DNA of 12,728 nt from Fidelibacterota bacterium (GTDB lineage: Bacteria > Marinisomatota > Marinisomatia > SCGC-AAA003-L08 > TMED6), in the NCBI GenBank assembly GCA_014239355.1, contig JAAZYZ010000018.1, forward strand, positions 1 through 12,728, written 5' to 3'. The position numbers and the translations under genes are program-made. The notes below the pieces were generated by a model, which saw only the letters and a list, made by a program, of their open reading frames with translations, was not told the DNA's origin and made no database searches. Of the stretch, positions 1 through 8,069 are shown piece by piece (the stretch's first letter is position 1; every line of letters begins with the position of its first letter).

Positions 1-2025
1 GAAATTAGAACATCAGATGAAAGTTACTATAAATGGAATCAATGGATTTTTTCTAAATTATATGATTCAGGTTTAGCTTACCAAAAAGAAGCATTAGTTA
101 ATTGGGACCCTATTGATCAGACTGTTCTTGCTAATGAACAGGTTTTATCTGATGGTACTTCTGAGAGGTCTGGTGCAAAAGTTATTCAAAAACCACTAAA
201 GCAATGGTTCTTTAAAATTACAGATTATGCAGATGAGTTATTGAATTTTGAAGACTTAAATTGGCCTAAAAAAACTATTGCTATGCAAAAAAATTGGATA
301 GGTAAAAGTGTAGGTGCTTCGATTTATTTTGAAATATCTGGTTTTGATGAAAAAATTGAAGTATTCACAACAAGACCAGATACAATATTTGGTGCGACAT
401 ATATTGTGTTGTCCCCAGAGCATCCTTTGACAAAAAAAATTTCTAACAATAGTGCTGAGATTTTAGAGTATATTCAAGATTCAGCATCAAAAAATGAGTT
501 ACAAAGACTTGATTTGAATAAAGATAAAACTGGTATTTTTACTGGAGCGTATGCTATTAATCCGGCTAATAATAAGAAGGTACCAATTTGGATTGCGGAC
601 TATGTCTTAGTTTCTTATGGTACTGGAGCAATAATGGCTGTTCCAGCTCATGATGAAAGAGATTTTGAGTTTGCAAAAAAATATGATATTTCGATAGATA
701 TAGTTGTTGCAAAAACAAAAGAATTAGAGATTAGTGAAGAACCAATTTTTGAAGAGGGTTTTTCTGTTAATTCTGATTTTTTGGATGGCTTATCAACAAA
801 AGATGCAAAAAAGAAAATTATTAGCTGGTTAGAAGAAAAGTCATCAGGTAGGAAAGAGGTCAATTTTAGATTAAGGGATTGGTTGATATCAAGGCAAAGG
901 TACTGGGGTACTCCTATCCCAATTGTTTATGACCCTAAAGGTAAACCACATTTAGTTCCAGAAGAGCATTTGCCATGGAAATTACCTAATGATGTAGAAT
1001 ATAAACCTAAAGGGACATCTCCATTAGGCTCTTCAAAGGAATTGCTTGAAAGAACAGAATCTATATTTGGTAAAGGTTGGAAACCTGAGATTGATACTAT
1101 GGATACTTTTGTATGTTCTTCTTGGTATTATTTAAGGTACGTAGATTCAAAAAATAATAAGGAACCTTTTTCTCAGGAATCCCTTAATTGGCTTCCTGTT
1201 GACTGTTATGTAGGCGGAGCTGAACATGCAACAATGCATCTTTTGTATGCAAGATTCATAACTAAAGCTCTTAGAGATTTAAAATTAGTTAATTTTGATG
1301 AACCTTTTAAAAAGTTATACCATCAAGGAACAATAACAAAAGATGGTGCTAAAATGTCTAAATCAAAAGGGAATACAGTTGCCCCTGATCAATTTATAGA
1401 ACAATATGGTTCTGATACATTTAGAATATACTTAATGTTTATGGGACCCTATGATGAAGGTGGAGATTGGAATGATAAAGGCATTAAGGGGATTTATAGA
1501 TTTTTAAATAAAATTTGGAAATTAGTTTCTTTGCCTGATACTAAGAATATCAATAAAGAAACAGATCAATTAATGCATCAGACTATAAAAGTAGTTACCG
1601 ATGATCTATGTAAAATGAAATTTAATACATCAATTAGTAGGTTAATGGAGCTTGTTAATAGTGTAAGCGGAGAAGATTCTATTAGTCCTACTTTTAAGAA
1701 GAATATTGCTTTATTGTTAGCTCCGTTTGCACCTCATTTATCTGAAGAAATTTGGTTTCTAATAGGTAATAATTCATCTATATTTAATGAGTCTTGGCCA
1801 AAGTACAATCCTTTGAAATTAGAAAAAGATGAAATGAATGTTGTTATTCAGGTAAACGGTAAAGTACGAGCAAATATATCGCTGCCAAAGGGGTTAGATA
1901 AGGATGAAGTTTTAAAACAATGCAAACAGTTAGATAATGTTACTAAATATTTAGATGGAAATGAATTAATAAAGGAAATTTATGTTCCTGAAAAAATAGT
2001 TAATTTTGTGGTAAAAATAAGATGA
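1..2025 (+). CDS. leuS: Leucyl-tRNA synthetase, 5' end missing
   Basis: Charges tRNA-Leu with leucine in the cytoplasm. The frame is open from base 1 to the TGA at 2023-2025 (674 residues seen). The start and the HIGH motif lie upstream; by comparison with E. coli LeuRS roughly 150 residues are missing. Seen in order, counting from base 1: the conserved VNWDP and DQTVLANEQV stretch, the CP1 editing domain with TTRPDT (residues 123-128) and AVPAHDERD (213-221), the RLRDWLISRQRYWG segment, GGAEHATMHLLYARF, the KMSKS loop (451-455, bases 1351-1365), and the C-terminal domain with VIQVNGKVR and the IYVPEKIVN ending. The CCWRC-type zinc cysteines of E. coli are absent (RSGA instead), and the leucine-specific insertion before KMSKS is essentially missing, as in several non-proteobacterial LeuRS. 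The TTG at 241 is internal and not the start. The gene overlaps the next by ATGA. Confidence 0.98.
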   Translation, partial: EIRTSDESYYKWNQWIFSKLYDSGLAYQKEALVNWDPIDQTVLANEQVLSDGTSERSGAKVIQKPLKQWFFKITDYADELLNFEDLNWPKKTIAMQKNWIGKSVGASIYFEISGFDEKIEVFTTRPDTIFGATYIVLSPEHPLTKKISNNSAEILEYIQDSASKNELQRLDLNKDKTGIFTGAYAINPANNKKVPIWIADYVLVSYGTGAIMAVPAHDERDFEFAKKYDISIDIVVAKTKELEISEEPIFEEGFSVNSDFLDGLSTKDAKKKIISWLEEKSSGRKEVNFRLRDWLISRQRYWGTPIPIVYDPKGKPHLVPEEHLPWKLPNDVEYKPKGTSPLGSSKELLERTESIFGKGWKPEIDTMDTFVCSSWYYLRYVDSKNNKEPFSQESLNWLPVDCYVGGAEHATMHLLYARFITKALRDLKLVNFDEPFKKLYHQGTITKDGAKMSKSKGNTVAPDQFIEQYGSDTFRIYLMFMGPYDEGGDWNDKGIKGIYRFLNKIWKLVSLPDTKNINKETDQLMHQTIKVVTDDLCKMKFNTSISRLMELVNSVSGEDSISPTFKKNIALLLAPFAPHLSEEIWFLIGNNSSIFNESWPKYNPLKLEKDEMNVVIQVNGKVRANISLPKGLDKDEVLKQCKQLDNVTKYLDGNELIKEIYVPEKIVNFVVKIR

Positions 2026-2348
2026 TTTTAAAAGCTATATATAAGAATAGATTTTATTTTTGGATACTTTTTTTCTCGATGACTTTTATATCATATTTAT
2101 CTATATATAAATCTTTAGTTATTGATCGTACCTACTCTTTAATTCCATTTTATTTTTTAAGTTATATGTCTTTATTTAGTTTACTTCAATTATTGTCTAT
2201 ACTAATCGTTGTGGCTATTTTATCTAAATTTAATTTAACTAAAATTAATGCAGAGGCGTTAAAGATTATTGATATAAAAAAAAATATAGTATTAATTTAT
2301 AGTTTGGGTTTGTACTTGTTTATTACAATTCTTATAAGGACTTTATGA
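2022..2348 (+). CDS. Small three-helix membrane protein, unknown function
   Basis: I do not recognise this 108-residue protein. It is very hydrophobic, with three likely membrane helices at about residues 11-29, 40-68 (long) and 89-105, and basic residues at the N terminus and between helices 2 and 3. No catalytic motif or cysteine pair is visible. Its ATG overlaps the leuS stop (ATGA, 2022-2025), and its own stop overlaps the next start in the same way (2345-2348). Both overlaps support a real gene translated by coupling to leuS. It may form a complex with the membrane-anchored protein encoded next; that is inferred only from the overlap. The call as a gene is fairly secure; the function is open. 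Confidence 0.75.
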   Translation: MILKAIYKNRFYFWILFFSMTFISYLSIYKSLVIDRTYSLIPFYFLSYMSLFSLLQLLSILIVVAILSKFNLTKINAEALKIIDIKKNIVLIYSLGLYLFITILIRTL

Positions 2349-2905
2349 TTAAAAATATTTTATATGTAGTTGGAGTTTTAGGAACTTTAGTTTTTTATTA
2401 TTTATTCTATGAATATCAAAATAATAGATTTCTCAGTTTGGATAATCAATTAAACGAAATTAATCAAAAATTAGATTCAATTGTCTTGAAGGATGAAAGT
2501 TCATTAAATACTGAATCTATCAATTATAAAGAAAATAATATTGTAAAAAATAAAATAGTAAATTTTTCTGATTCCTTAATCAACCTGTTTGATAATGATG
2601 ATAAAATTAAAAAAATTACCGAAATTCAAAACAATGTTACTAATAATAATATTAAGACAGTTGTAGATACTTTTTGTTATGACTTGTCAGAGCAATATAA
2701 AATCATAAACTTTTATAATAATAAAATTCGAATTAAAAATATATTAATACCTGGTTCTATATTAATGTCAATAAATGATTCTTTAGTTCATAATGATGTT
2801 ACGTACATATTGAAAGAAATTAATGGGGAAGGTAGCTATATAAGGTTGCATAACCCAAATAATGATACCTTTTGCAAGTTTCATAAAATCAAACAAAGCT
2901 TATAA
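2345..2905 (+). CDS. Membrane-anchored protein with coiled coil, unknown function
   Basis: A 186-residue protein I cannot assign. One N-terminal membrane helix (about residues 4-22) is followed by a short heptad-like stretch (about 29-48) and an asparagine-rich linker to about 105. The C-terminal part (about 125-180) alternates hydrophobic and polar residues as a small beta domain would. The tetrapeptide DTFC occurs twice (108-111 and 174-177), holding the only two cysteines, so a disulfide is possible if this part lies outside the cytoplasm. The layout (anchor, linker, small beta domain) recalls periplasmic connector proteins such as GspC or PilP, but no signature supports that. ATGA overlap with the preceding gene indicates co-translation. 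It is the last gene of the leuS run and faces a convergent gene. Confidence 0.7.
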   Translation: MIKNILYVVGVLGTLVFYYLFYEYQNNRFLSLDNQLNEINQKLDSIVLKDESSLNTESINYKENNIVKNKIVNFSDSLINLFDNDDKIKKITEIQNNVTNNNIKTVVDTFCYDLSEQYKIINFYNNKIRIKNILIPGSILMSINDSLVHNDVTYILKEINGEGSYIRLHNPNNDTFCKFHKIKQSL

Positions 2906-2945
2906 ACTATAATAGGAGAGTATATTAGAATTGGACTATACTTAG

Positions 2946-2969
2946 TATATTATGACTATACATAATATA
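2946..2969. terminator. Inverted repeat between convergent genes, possible bidirectional terminator
   Basis: A perfect 9-bp inverted repeat with a 6-nt loop (arms 2946-2954 and 2961-2969) lies in the 82-bp gap between the stop at 2905 and the convergent stop at 2988. The position suits a shared terminator. The stem has only one G-C pair and no clean T tract follows on either strand, so it is weak by the standard rule and could be chance in such AT-rich DNA. Confidence 0.3.
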
Positions 2970-2987
2970 TATTATCAGAATAAAGTG

Positions 2988-4271
2988 TTAACTGTCAGAT
3001 TTTCTTCTATTACAAGGCATGCACAAAGCTTGCCCATTAGAAATTGAAGTCTTTCCGCCTTGTGAATAAGGGGTAATATGATCTGCTTCAAACCTATTGT
3101 CACCATCCATAGATATTGTTCCTTTGCACTTTTCACTATTATACCAGGATGCTTTGATATTAGCTTGACACTTTCCATTAGAACGTCTAAAAAGTATAAA
3201 CCTTTGATTATCTGTAAAACTTCTCCGTCCCTTTAGTGCTAAATCAGGAATATCTGCAAGAATGTATCTAAGTAAAATTTCATGAATTAATGTTTGATTT
3301 CCCACACTATCACTTCTGGCTGCATTAATAAAATCAATAAAAATTGGGTTTTGCTTATCTTCATCTTTCTCTTTATCAAGAGCTCTTTCATCTTCAAATT
3401 TTTGATAAGCGATACCTATTTGCTTTACTGCGTCATCGTTGATATTATATAGATTTCTTATATGGTTCATTAAGAATGGAATTCTAATTAAAGTATATTT
3501 TTTTAATTTAATTTCTCTATCTTTTAATGCTGAGAATGTTAAATCCATAGATCTTTTAATATCACTCATAATTCTATCAAGTTCTGTCGAAGGATTCTGA
3601 TTTTCTTTATAACTTTTTTTAATATCATCAGGCCTAATTGAGGATATTGCCTGCTTATAAAATTGATGAAATATTTTTGAACAGCCATCTTCGTATGCAA
3701 ATCTTTTATCTTTAAAACCAAAAATATTAGAATTTGAAAAAATATCATGTGTTCTTAATTCTTGTATTTTTAAGGGAACTTCTCCTGGGTAAGATCTCCT
3801 CTTTTCAGCAGCATTTAAGGGCGTACCTTCTTGTAATCTGCTAAACATTTCTTTTTCGTCATTCTCACTCCAATGGGTTAATACTACAACATCTAAATTC
3901 ACATTTAAAAAATTTAATTGAGTTTCATCATCTAATTCATCAAATTTTTTATTAGCAACCTCTTTTCCGTTTATCGGATCAAATTCTGGATTTAATGCAA
4001 ATTCGTTATTAAGGTATTCTTGAACTGTACCTATTCTTTGTTGTCCATCTACAACATCGTATTGCTTTAATGAAATATTATCACTTTTAAATTTTTTACT
4101 AAAGTACAACTTTGGTATGTCCATTGATCTTAAAACAGAGTCAATTAGTAATTGTTTTTGATATTTAGACCAAACCTTTTCTCTTTGGTATTGAGGAATA
4201 TTAATTTTTCCTGCTTCAAAAAAATGCTTTAAATTTGATATATTAAATGATTCTGTTTTTTTATCTCTCAT
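2988..4271 (-). CDS. DUF262 (GmrS-like) protein with C-terminal HNH nuclease
   Basis: A 427-residue protein with two parts. The N-terminal DUF262 domain has the hallmark IPQYQREKVW (residues 25-34), the DGQQR motif (75-79) and the later EMFSRLQEGTPLNAAEKRR stretch (141-159). In the GmrSD family this ParB-like fold binds or hydrolyses nucleotide. The C terminus (about 360-427) is an HNH/McrA-type nuclease: cysteines 368 and 382, EADHI with D397-H398, N412 in SNGQALC, then C417-x2-C420. All positions expected for metal and zinc binding are kept, so it looks active. The nuclease is an HNH with zinc cysteines rather than the DUF1524 domain of GmrD. Relatives act in modification-dependent restriction and phage defence. 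The start is divergent from the methylase-like fusion gene 67 bp away, and the two are probably one system (inference). Only a weak AGCGGA precedes the ATG. Confidence 0.9.
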   Translation of the reverse strand: MRDKKTESFNISNLKHFFEAGKINIPQYQREKVWSKYQKQLLIDSVLRSMDIPKLYFSKKFKSDNISLKQYDVVDGQQRIGTVQEYLNNEFALNPEFDPINGKEVANKKFDELDDETQLNFLNVNLDVVVLTHWSENDEKEMFSRLQEGTPLNAAEKRRSYPGEVPLKIQELRTHDIFSNSNIFGFKDKRFAYEDGCSKIFHQFYKQAISSIRPDDIKKSYKENQNPSTELDRIMSDIKRSMDLTFSALKDREIKLKKYTLIRIPFLMNHIRNLYNINDDAVKQIGIAYQKFEDERALDKEKDEDKQNPIFIDFINAARSDSVGNQTLIHEILLRYILADIPDLALKGRRSFTDNQRFILFRRSNGKCQANIKASWYNSEKCKGTISMDGDNRFEADHITPYSQGGKTSISNGQALCMPCNRRKSDS

Positions 4272-4338
4272 AATTCCGCTTTTTATTATTAAATTATTAT
4301 TAGTTTAACGATCGTAACATAATAAATTTTATTTTGAA
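4272..4338. promoter_or_regulatory. Divergent intergenic region with 8-bp palindrome
   Basis: These 67 bp must hold the promoters of both divergent genes. The stretch is nearly all A/T except a perfect palindrome ACGATCGT at 4308-4315, about 24 bp from the plus-strand start and 37 bp from the minus-strand start. It contains a GATC site. It is a reasonable operator candidate for shared autoregulation. I see no convincing -35/-10 pair on either strand, so no promoter is placed. Confidence 0.4.
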
Positions 4339-6084
4339 ATGAAAATAATTAAAAATATAAGTGATTTTATAATAGAATTTTATTCTTTTAATAATTTTAA
4401 AAGTGCTTGTCATTTCACATTAAACACTTCAATTGATAGCCGTGTAAATACTGACCATTTAAAAACCACAAAAAGAGCCAACATAATTGTTAGTGATCTA
4501 AATATTCATTCTGGACTAAAAGATATAAAAGACAAATATGATTTAATAATATGTGAATTTCCATTTAAAATAAAACCATTTATTAATGCATCGGATAGCA
4601 TTACTATGTATAAAGATGAATTTTTAATATTTCAAAGCTTATCTTTAATTAAGAATAATGGTTATGGTTTAATTATAACTCCCCCAACCTTTTTTGAAAA
4701 TACTCATTCTCAAAGATTTAAAAAATTTCTAGAATCTAAAGGTTTTTATATTAATATGTTTATTGAATTAAATAAATTTCCTATTAAAAAAGTAGATATA
4801 CCTACAGATGCTGAAGAGTATGAAAAATTTCAAATACATCAAAATAGATACACTTTCAATCCATGCTTGTTAGTAATATCTAAAAAAACATCTAAAAACC
4901 TTTTTATTTTAGAATTAAATGCAGATGTAGATGTTTCTAAAATATTTTTTAATTATTCAAATAAAATAAGTCAGAATATACAAAAAGGTATTTTTGTTGA
5001 TAATTCTCAAAATAATTTCAGTTCAATTAATAATTATAAAATCAAAAAAGAATTAGACAAACTTTTAATTAATTATGAAGATTATAAACAAGTAAAATTT
5101 AAAAATATTATTAAAGACAATGGCTTTAAAAGTATTGCTTCAGGAAAGAGTTATAATGAACAAAAAAATGCAATATATTTCCCTAGAATTGGTAGAGGGA
5201 AAATTCATTGCAATGTTGATGATGTTACTATTAAACATCACAATATTTATCAATTAATATTAGATGAAAAAATAATTATCAATCAATATGCAGCATTATT
5301 CTTCTCCTCCGATTTGGGTAATTTTATACGGACTTCATTAAATACTGGTTTATTTATACAAAGTATAACAAAAAAATCACTCGAAGACTGTTCTTTTCCT
5401 GTCCCTTCAATTAAAAAGCAAAAAATTATAATTAAAACAACAGAAAAATTAAGTTTATTAGAAAGTAAAATAAATTCATATAAAAATAAAATTAGTATTA
5501 ATCCTAATTCTGTTTTATCGATATTAGATGATGCTAATAGACTGCTAGGACAATTTAATTTGGTGAGTAAAGCAGATAAGGTTGTTAATTTAATTAATAA
5601 GGGTGAATCAAAGAGGTTGGAGTTTAAATCTAGTTTTCGTCAAAATTTAAGATCAAATAAATTTGATATAGAAATGCAATATGTTATTATGAAAACTATT
5701 AATGCTATGTTAAATACTTTGGGCGGAACATTATTAATAGGAGTTTCTGAAGATGAGGCTGGTGATGGAAAAGTTATTGGTATTGAACATGATAAATACA
5801 AAAATAATGATAAATACAATCTGGCCATTAAGCAGTTTATTGAAAATTACATGTCAAAAACAGTAGCTTCAAAAATAAATATTTCATTTATTGGGATAGA
5901 TGAAAAACAAGTATGTGTAATAGAGGTACCAATAATAAAAAAAACTTGGATGAGATATAAAGAAGAATATATCAATGGAAAACGAGTAATTGGAAAAGGG
6001 AAACTGGTAGAAAAATTATTTATTAGAACAGGTCCGAGCTCTAAAGAGCTTTTACCAAGTGAGGTTGATCAGCATTTTAATTAA
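4339..6084 (+). CDS. Fusion: degenerate adenine methylase + HsdS-like TRD + AlbA_2/Schlafen-like domain
   Basis: A 581-residue protein with three parts. Residues 1-190 resemble the second half of an HsdM-type N6-adenine methyltransferase: KYDLIICEFPF (67-76) sits where YDLIxxNPPF is expected, then LIKNNGYGLIITPPTFF (103-119) and PCLLVISKK (175-183). SAM motif I is missing and NPPF reads EFPF, so methylation is unlikely. Residues 250-385 resemble an HsdS target-recognition half with SFPVPSIKKQKIII (352-365) and a following helix. Residues 418-580 form an AlbA_2 domain: GESKRLEFK (422-430), NTLGGTLLIGVSED (459-472), FIRTGPSSKELLPSE (561-575). E423 and E428 have the E-x4-E spacing of Schlafen nucleases. 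An in-frame TAA at 4315-4317, with no start codon between it and 4339, and the divergent gene upstream show that the short N terminus is genuine. Composition is extremely AT-rich. Likely role: target recognition plus effector in defence, paired with the DUF262-HNH gene (inference). Confidence 0.85.
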   Translation: MKIIKNISDFIIEFYSFNNFKSACHFTLNTSIDSRVNTDHLKTTKRANIIVSDLNIHSGLKDIKDKYDLIICEFPFKIKPFINASDSITMYKDEFLIFQSLSLIKNNGYGLIITPPTFFENTHSQRFKKFLESKGFYINMFIELNKFPIKKVDIPTDAEEYEKFQIHQNRYTFNPCLLVISKKTSKNLFILELNADVDVSKIFFNYSNKISQNIQKGIFVDNSQNNFSSINNYKIKKELDKLLINYEDYKQVKFKNIIKDNGFKSIASGKSYNEQKNAIYFPRIGRGKIHCNVDDVTIKHHNIYQLILDEKIIINQYAALFFSSDLGNFIRTSLNTGLFIQSITKKSLEDCSFPVPSIKKQKIIIKTTEKLSLLESKINSYKNKISINPNSVLSILDDANRLLGQFNLVSKADKVVNLINKGESKRLEFKSSFRQNLRSNKFDIEMQYVIMKTINAMLNTLGGTLLIGVSEDEAGDGKVIGIEHDKYKNNDKYNLAIKQFIENYMSKTVASKINISFIGIDEKQVCVIEVPIIKKTWMRYKEEYINGKRVIGKGKLVEKLFIRTGPSSKELLPSEVDQHFN

Positions 6085-6091
6085 AAATATT

Positions 6092-6109
6092 TAAAGTAAT
6101 ACTTTAAGT
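6092..6109. repeat. 18-nt near-palindromic repeat, copy 1
   Basis: TAAAGTAATACTTTAAGT is identical to a second copy at 8481-8498. It is built on an 8-bp inverted repeat around a single central base (arms 6091-6098 and 6100-6107). It lies 7 nt after the stop of the fusion gene and 43 nt beyond the acsA stop, in a convergent gap. No T tract follows, which argues against a classic terminator; operator or REP-like element are alternatives. Confidence 0.55.
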
Positions 6110-6139
6110 ATAATTAATAATATCTATATTTATTTTACT

Positions 6140-6151
6140 CTTATATATAAG
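6140..6151. terminator. 12-bp palindrome before a T-rich tract, weak terminator candidate
   Basis: CTTATATATAAG is a perfect palindrome sitting one base beyond the acsA stop (6153-6155). On the plus strand it is followed by TTTATTTTTTG, so it could help end transcription of the fusion gene. The stem is nearly all A-T and has no room for a loop without melting, and the T-rich tract overlaps the acsA 3' end, so confidence is low. Confidence 0.25.
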
Positions 6152-6152
6152 T

Positions 6153-8069
6153 TTATTTTTTGTTTAAAATAAGAGATTCTACCACTGATGGGTCTGCCAA
6201 TGTTGAAATATCACCCATATTATCGATATCATTCTCAGCAATCTTACGCAGAATTCGTCTCATTATTTTACCTGATCTTGTTTTAGGTAGACCTGGATTA
6301 AATTGAATTTTATCGGGTGAAGCATGAGGACCTATAATCTCACGCACCTTGGCTCTAATACCGTTTTCAATATCAATACTCTCCTCTATTCCTGTCATCA
6401 AAGTAACAAAGGCATAGATTCCCTCTCCCTTAATATCATGGGGGTATCCTACAATAGCGGCCTCTGCCACATCTTTGAACTGGCCAATAGCTCCCTCAAT
6501 CTCAGCGGTCCCAAGTCTATGTCCTGAAACATTAAGCACATCATCTACCCGACCTGTAATCCAGTAGTATCCATCCTCATCTCTTTTAGCTCCATCTCCT
6601 GTAAAGTAATACCCCTTGAAATCTAATAGATAGGTATCAATAAAACGTTGATGGTCTCCATAAATGGTTCTCATCTGTCCTGGCCATGAATTTTTAATCG
6701 CTAATAAGCCCTCTGCTGGACTTGTATTTATTTCATTTCCATCAGGGTCCATTATAACAGGTTGAATACCAAAAAAAGGTGTGGTTGCAGATCCTGGCTT
6801 TAATTGAGTAATGGCAGGAAGAGGTGATATCATAATTCCTCCTGTTTCAGTCTGCCACCAGGTATCCACAATAGGACATCTTTCCTGCCCTACAATTTTA
6901 TAATACCAGTCCCACTCCGGTTTTTTGATGGTCTCCCCTACCGATCCTAATAATTTTAAAGATGAACGGTCCCATTTTGTGACAAAATCATCCCCTTCTT
7001 TCATAAGAGCCCTAAGAGCGGTAGGTGCAGTATAAAAAATATTTACCTTATGCTTTTCCACTATCTGCCAAAAACGTCCAAAATCAGGGTAATTTGGGAC
7101 TCCTTCAAACATCATGGTGGTCGCTCTGTTAGCCAAAGGGCCATAAATAATATAGGAATGCCCTGTAATCCAGCCAATATCTGCCGTACACCAGTAAATA
7201 TCTCCTGGCTGATAATCAAAGATTAATTCATGAGTATAGGATGCGTAGACCATATAACCGCCAGTTGTATGTAAAACACCTTTAGGGGTTCCGGTTGATC
7301 CTGAAGTATATAAAATAAAAAGAGGATCCTCTGCATCCATGGTCTCTGGCTTACAGATAGCTGATGAATCTTTAATGGTCTCATGCCACCATAAATCTCT
7401 ATTGTTTTCCATATTAACTTCAGTACCTGTTCTTTTAACCACAAAACAGTATTCAATAGAAGGGCATTTTTCTAAAGCTTTATCTGCATTTGATTTCATA
7501 GGTATATCCTGCTTAAGTCCTCTAACACCTGTATCTTGTGTAATTAGAGTCTTACATTTAGAATCATTAATTCTATCTGCTAGCGAATCCGGTGAGAATG
7601 CACCAAAAACAATGGAGTGAACAGCGCCAATTCTGGCACAGGCCAGCATAGCAATAGAGAGCTCTGGTATCATCTGCATATACAGACATACCCTATCTCC
7701 TTTCTTGATATTATGAGATTTTAAAACATTTGCGAATTTTGATACTTCCAAGAGTAATTCTTTATAGGTATAGGTTTTATGACTTTCAGGGTTATTTCCT
7801 TCCCAAATAAGTGCATTTTGATCACCATGACCACTTTCTATGTGCCGATCAAGACAGTTGTAGCTGGCATTTAGCTTTGCATTTTCAAACCAGCGGATAT
7901 TTCCTTTATTAAAATCTACTTCTGATACATTGTTCCATTTGCTGTACCAGGTAATTCTATTAGCAACCGAACTCCAGAAGCTGTCAGGATTTTTTATAGA
8001 TTCTTGATATAAGGAATTGTAATCTTCTATTGATTTTACGTGAGCTTTATTTAAATCTTTATAATTCAA
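6153..8069 (-). CDS. acsA: Acetyl-CoA synthetase (AMP-forming)
   Basis: Converts acetate, ATP and CoA to acetyl-CoA, AMP and PPi in the cytoplasm, allowing acetate use. The 638-residue length fits the family. Seen: N-terminal NCLDRH (71-76) and ALIWEG (86-91), the ATP-binding loop [10 protein letters not shown] (255-264), the acetate-pocket motif [11 protein letters not shown] (401-411) with the double Trp that restricts the pocket to small acids, [20 protein letters not shown] (488-507), and PKTRSGK (595-601), whose K601 is the known acetylation-control lysine. The start is TTG at 8069-8067, directly after the TAA of the upstream gene in the same frame. No ATG or GTG is nearby, and the N terminus aligns with E. 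coli Acs, so the TTG fits. An AGAAAG about 8-10 nt upstream could serve as a weak ribosome site. GC is visibly higher than in neighbours, as for a well-expressed gene. It is probably co-transcribed with the denV homologue. Confidence 0.97.
   Translation of the reverse strand: MNYKDLNKAHVKSIEDYNSLYQESIKNPDSFWSSVANRITWYSKWNNVSEVDFNKGNIRWFENAKLNASYNCLDRHIESGHGDQNALIWEGNNPESHKTYTYKELLLEVSKFANVLKSHNIKKGDRVCLYMQMIPELSIAMLACARIGAVHSIVFGAFSPDSLADRINDSKCKTLITQDTGVRGLKQDIPMKSNADKALEKCPSIEYCFVVKRTGTEVNMENNRDLWWHETIKDSSAICKPETMDAEDPLFILYTSGSTGTPKGVLHTTGGYMVYASYTHELIFDYQPGDIYWCTADIGWITGHSYIIYGPLANRATTMMFEGVPNYPDFGRFWQIVEKHKVNIFYTAPTALRALMKEGDDFVTKWDRSSLKLLGSVGETIKKPEWDWYYKIVGQERCPIVDTWWQTETGGIMISPLPAITQLKPGSATTPFFGIQPVIMDPDGNEINTSPAEGLLAIKNSWPGQMRTIYGDHQRFIDTYLLDFKGYYFTGDGAKRDEDGYYWITGRVDDVLNVSGHRLGTAEIEGAIGQFKDVAEAAIVGYPHDIKGEGIYAFVTLMTGIEESIDIENGIRAKVREIIGPHASPDKIQFNPGLPKTRSGKIMRRILRKIAENDIDNMGDISTLADPSVVESLILNKK

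Noticed and set aside
241..243. TTG as the start of leuS
   Set aside because: The frame is open back to base 1 and encodes conserved LeuRS sequence (VNWDP, DQTVLANEQV), so the gene simply begins outside the window.
2906..2987. CRISPR or tRNA in the convergent gap
   Set aside because: There is no repeated unit with spacers and no cloverleaf; only one short AT-rich inverted repeat is present.
3566..3748. Minus-strand short frame inside the DUF262-HNH gene
   Set aside because: It is an out-of-frame shadow of a conserved coding region.
4100..4114. AAAGTA-CAA-CTTT resembling the 18-nt repeat
   Set aside because: It has a different centre, lacks the outer bases and lies inside coding sequence; a chance likeness.
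2988..4271. HNH gene as a homing endonuclease in an intron or intein
   Set aside because: It is a free-standing gene with a full DUF262 domain, and no interrupted host gene flanks it.
4339..4910. Active N6-adenine DNA methyltransferase
   Set aside because: Motif I is absent and the NPPF tetrapeptide is EFPF, so only the fold, not the activity, is supported.
7339..7620. Plus-strand reading frame opposite acsA
   Set aside because: It is antisense to strongly conserved acsA codons and has no recognisable product or start signal.
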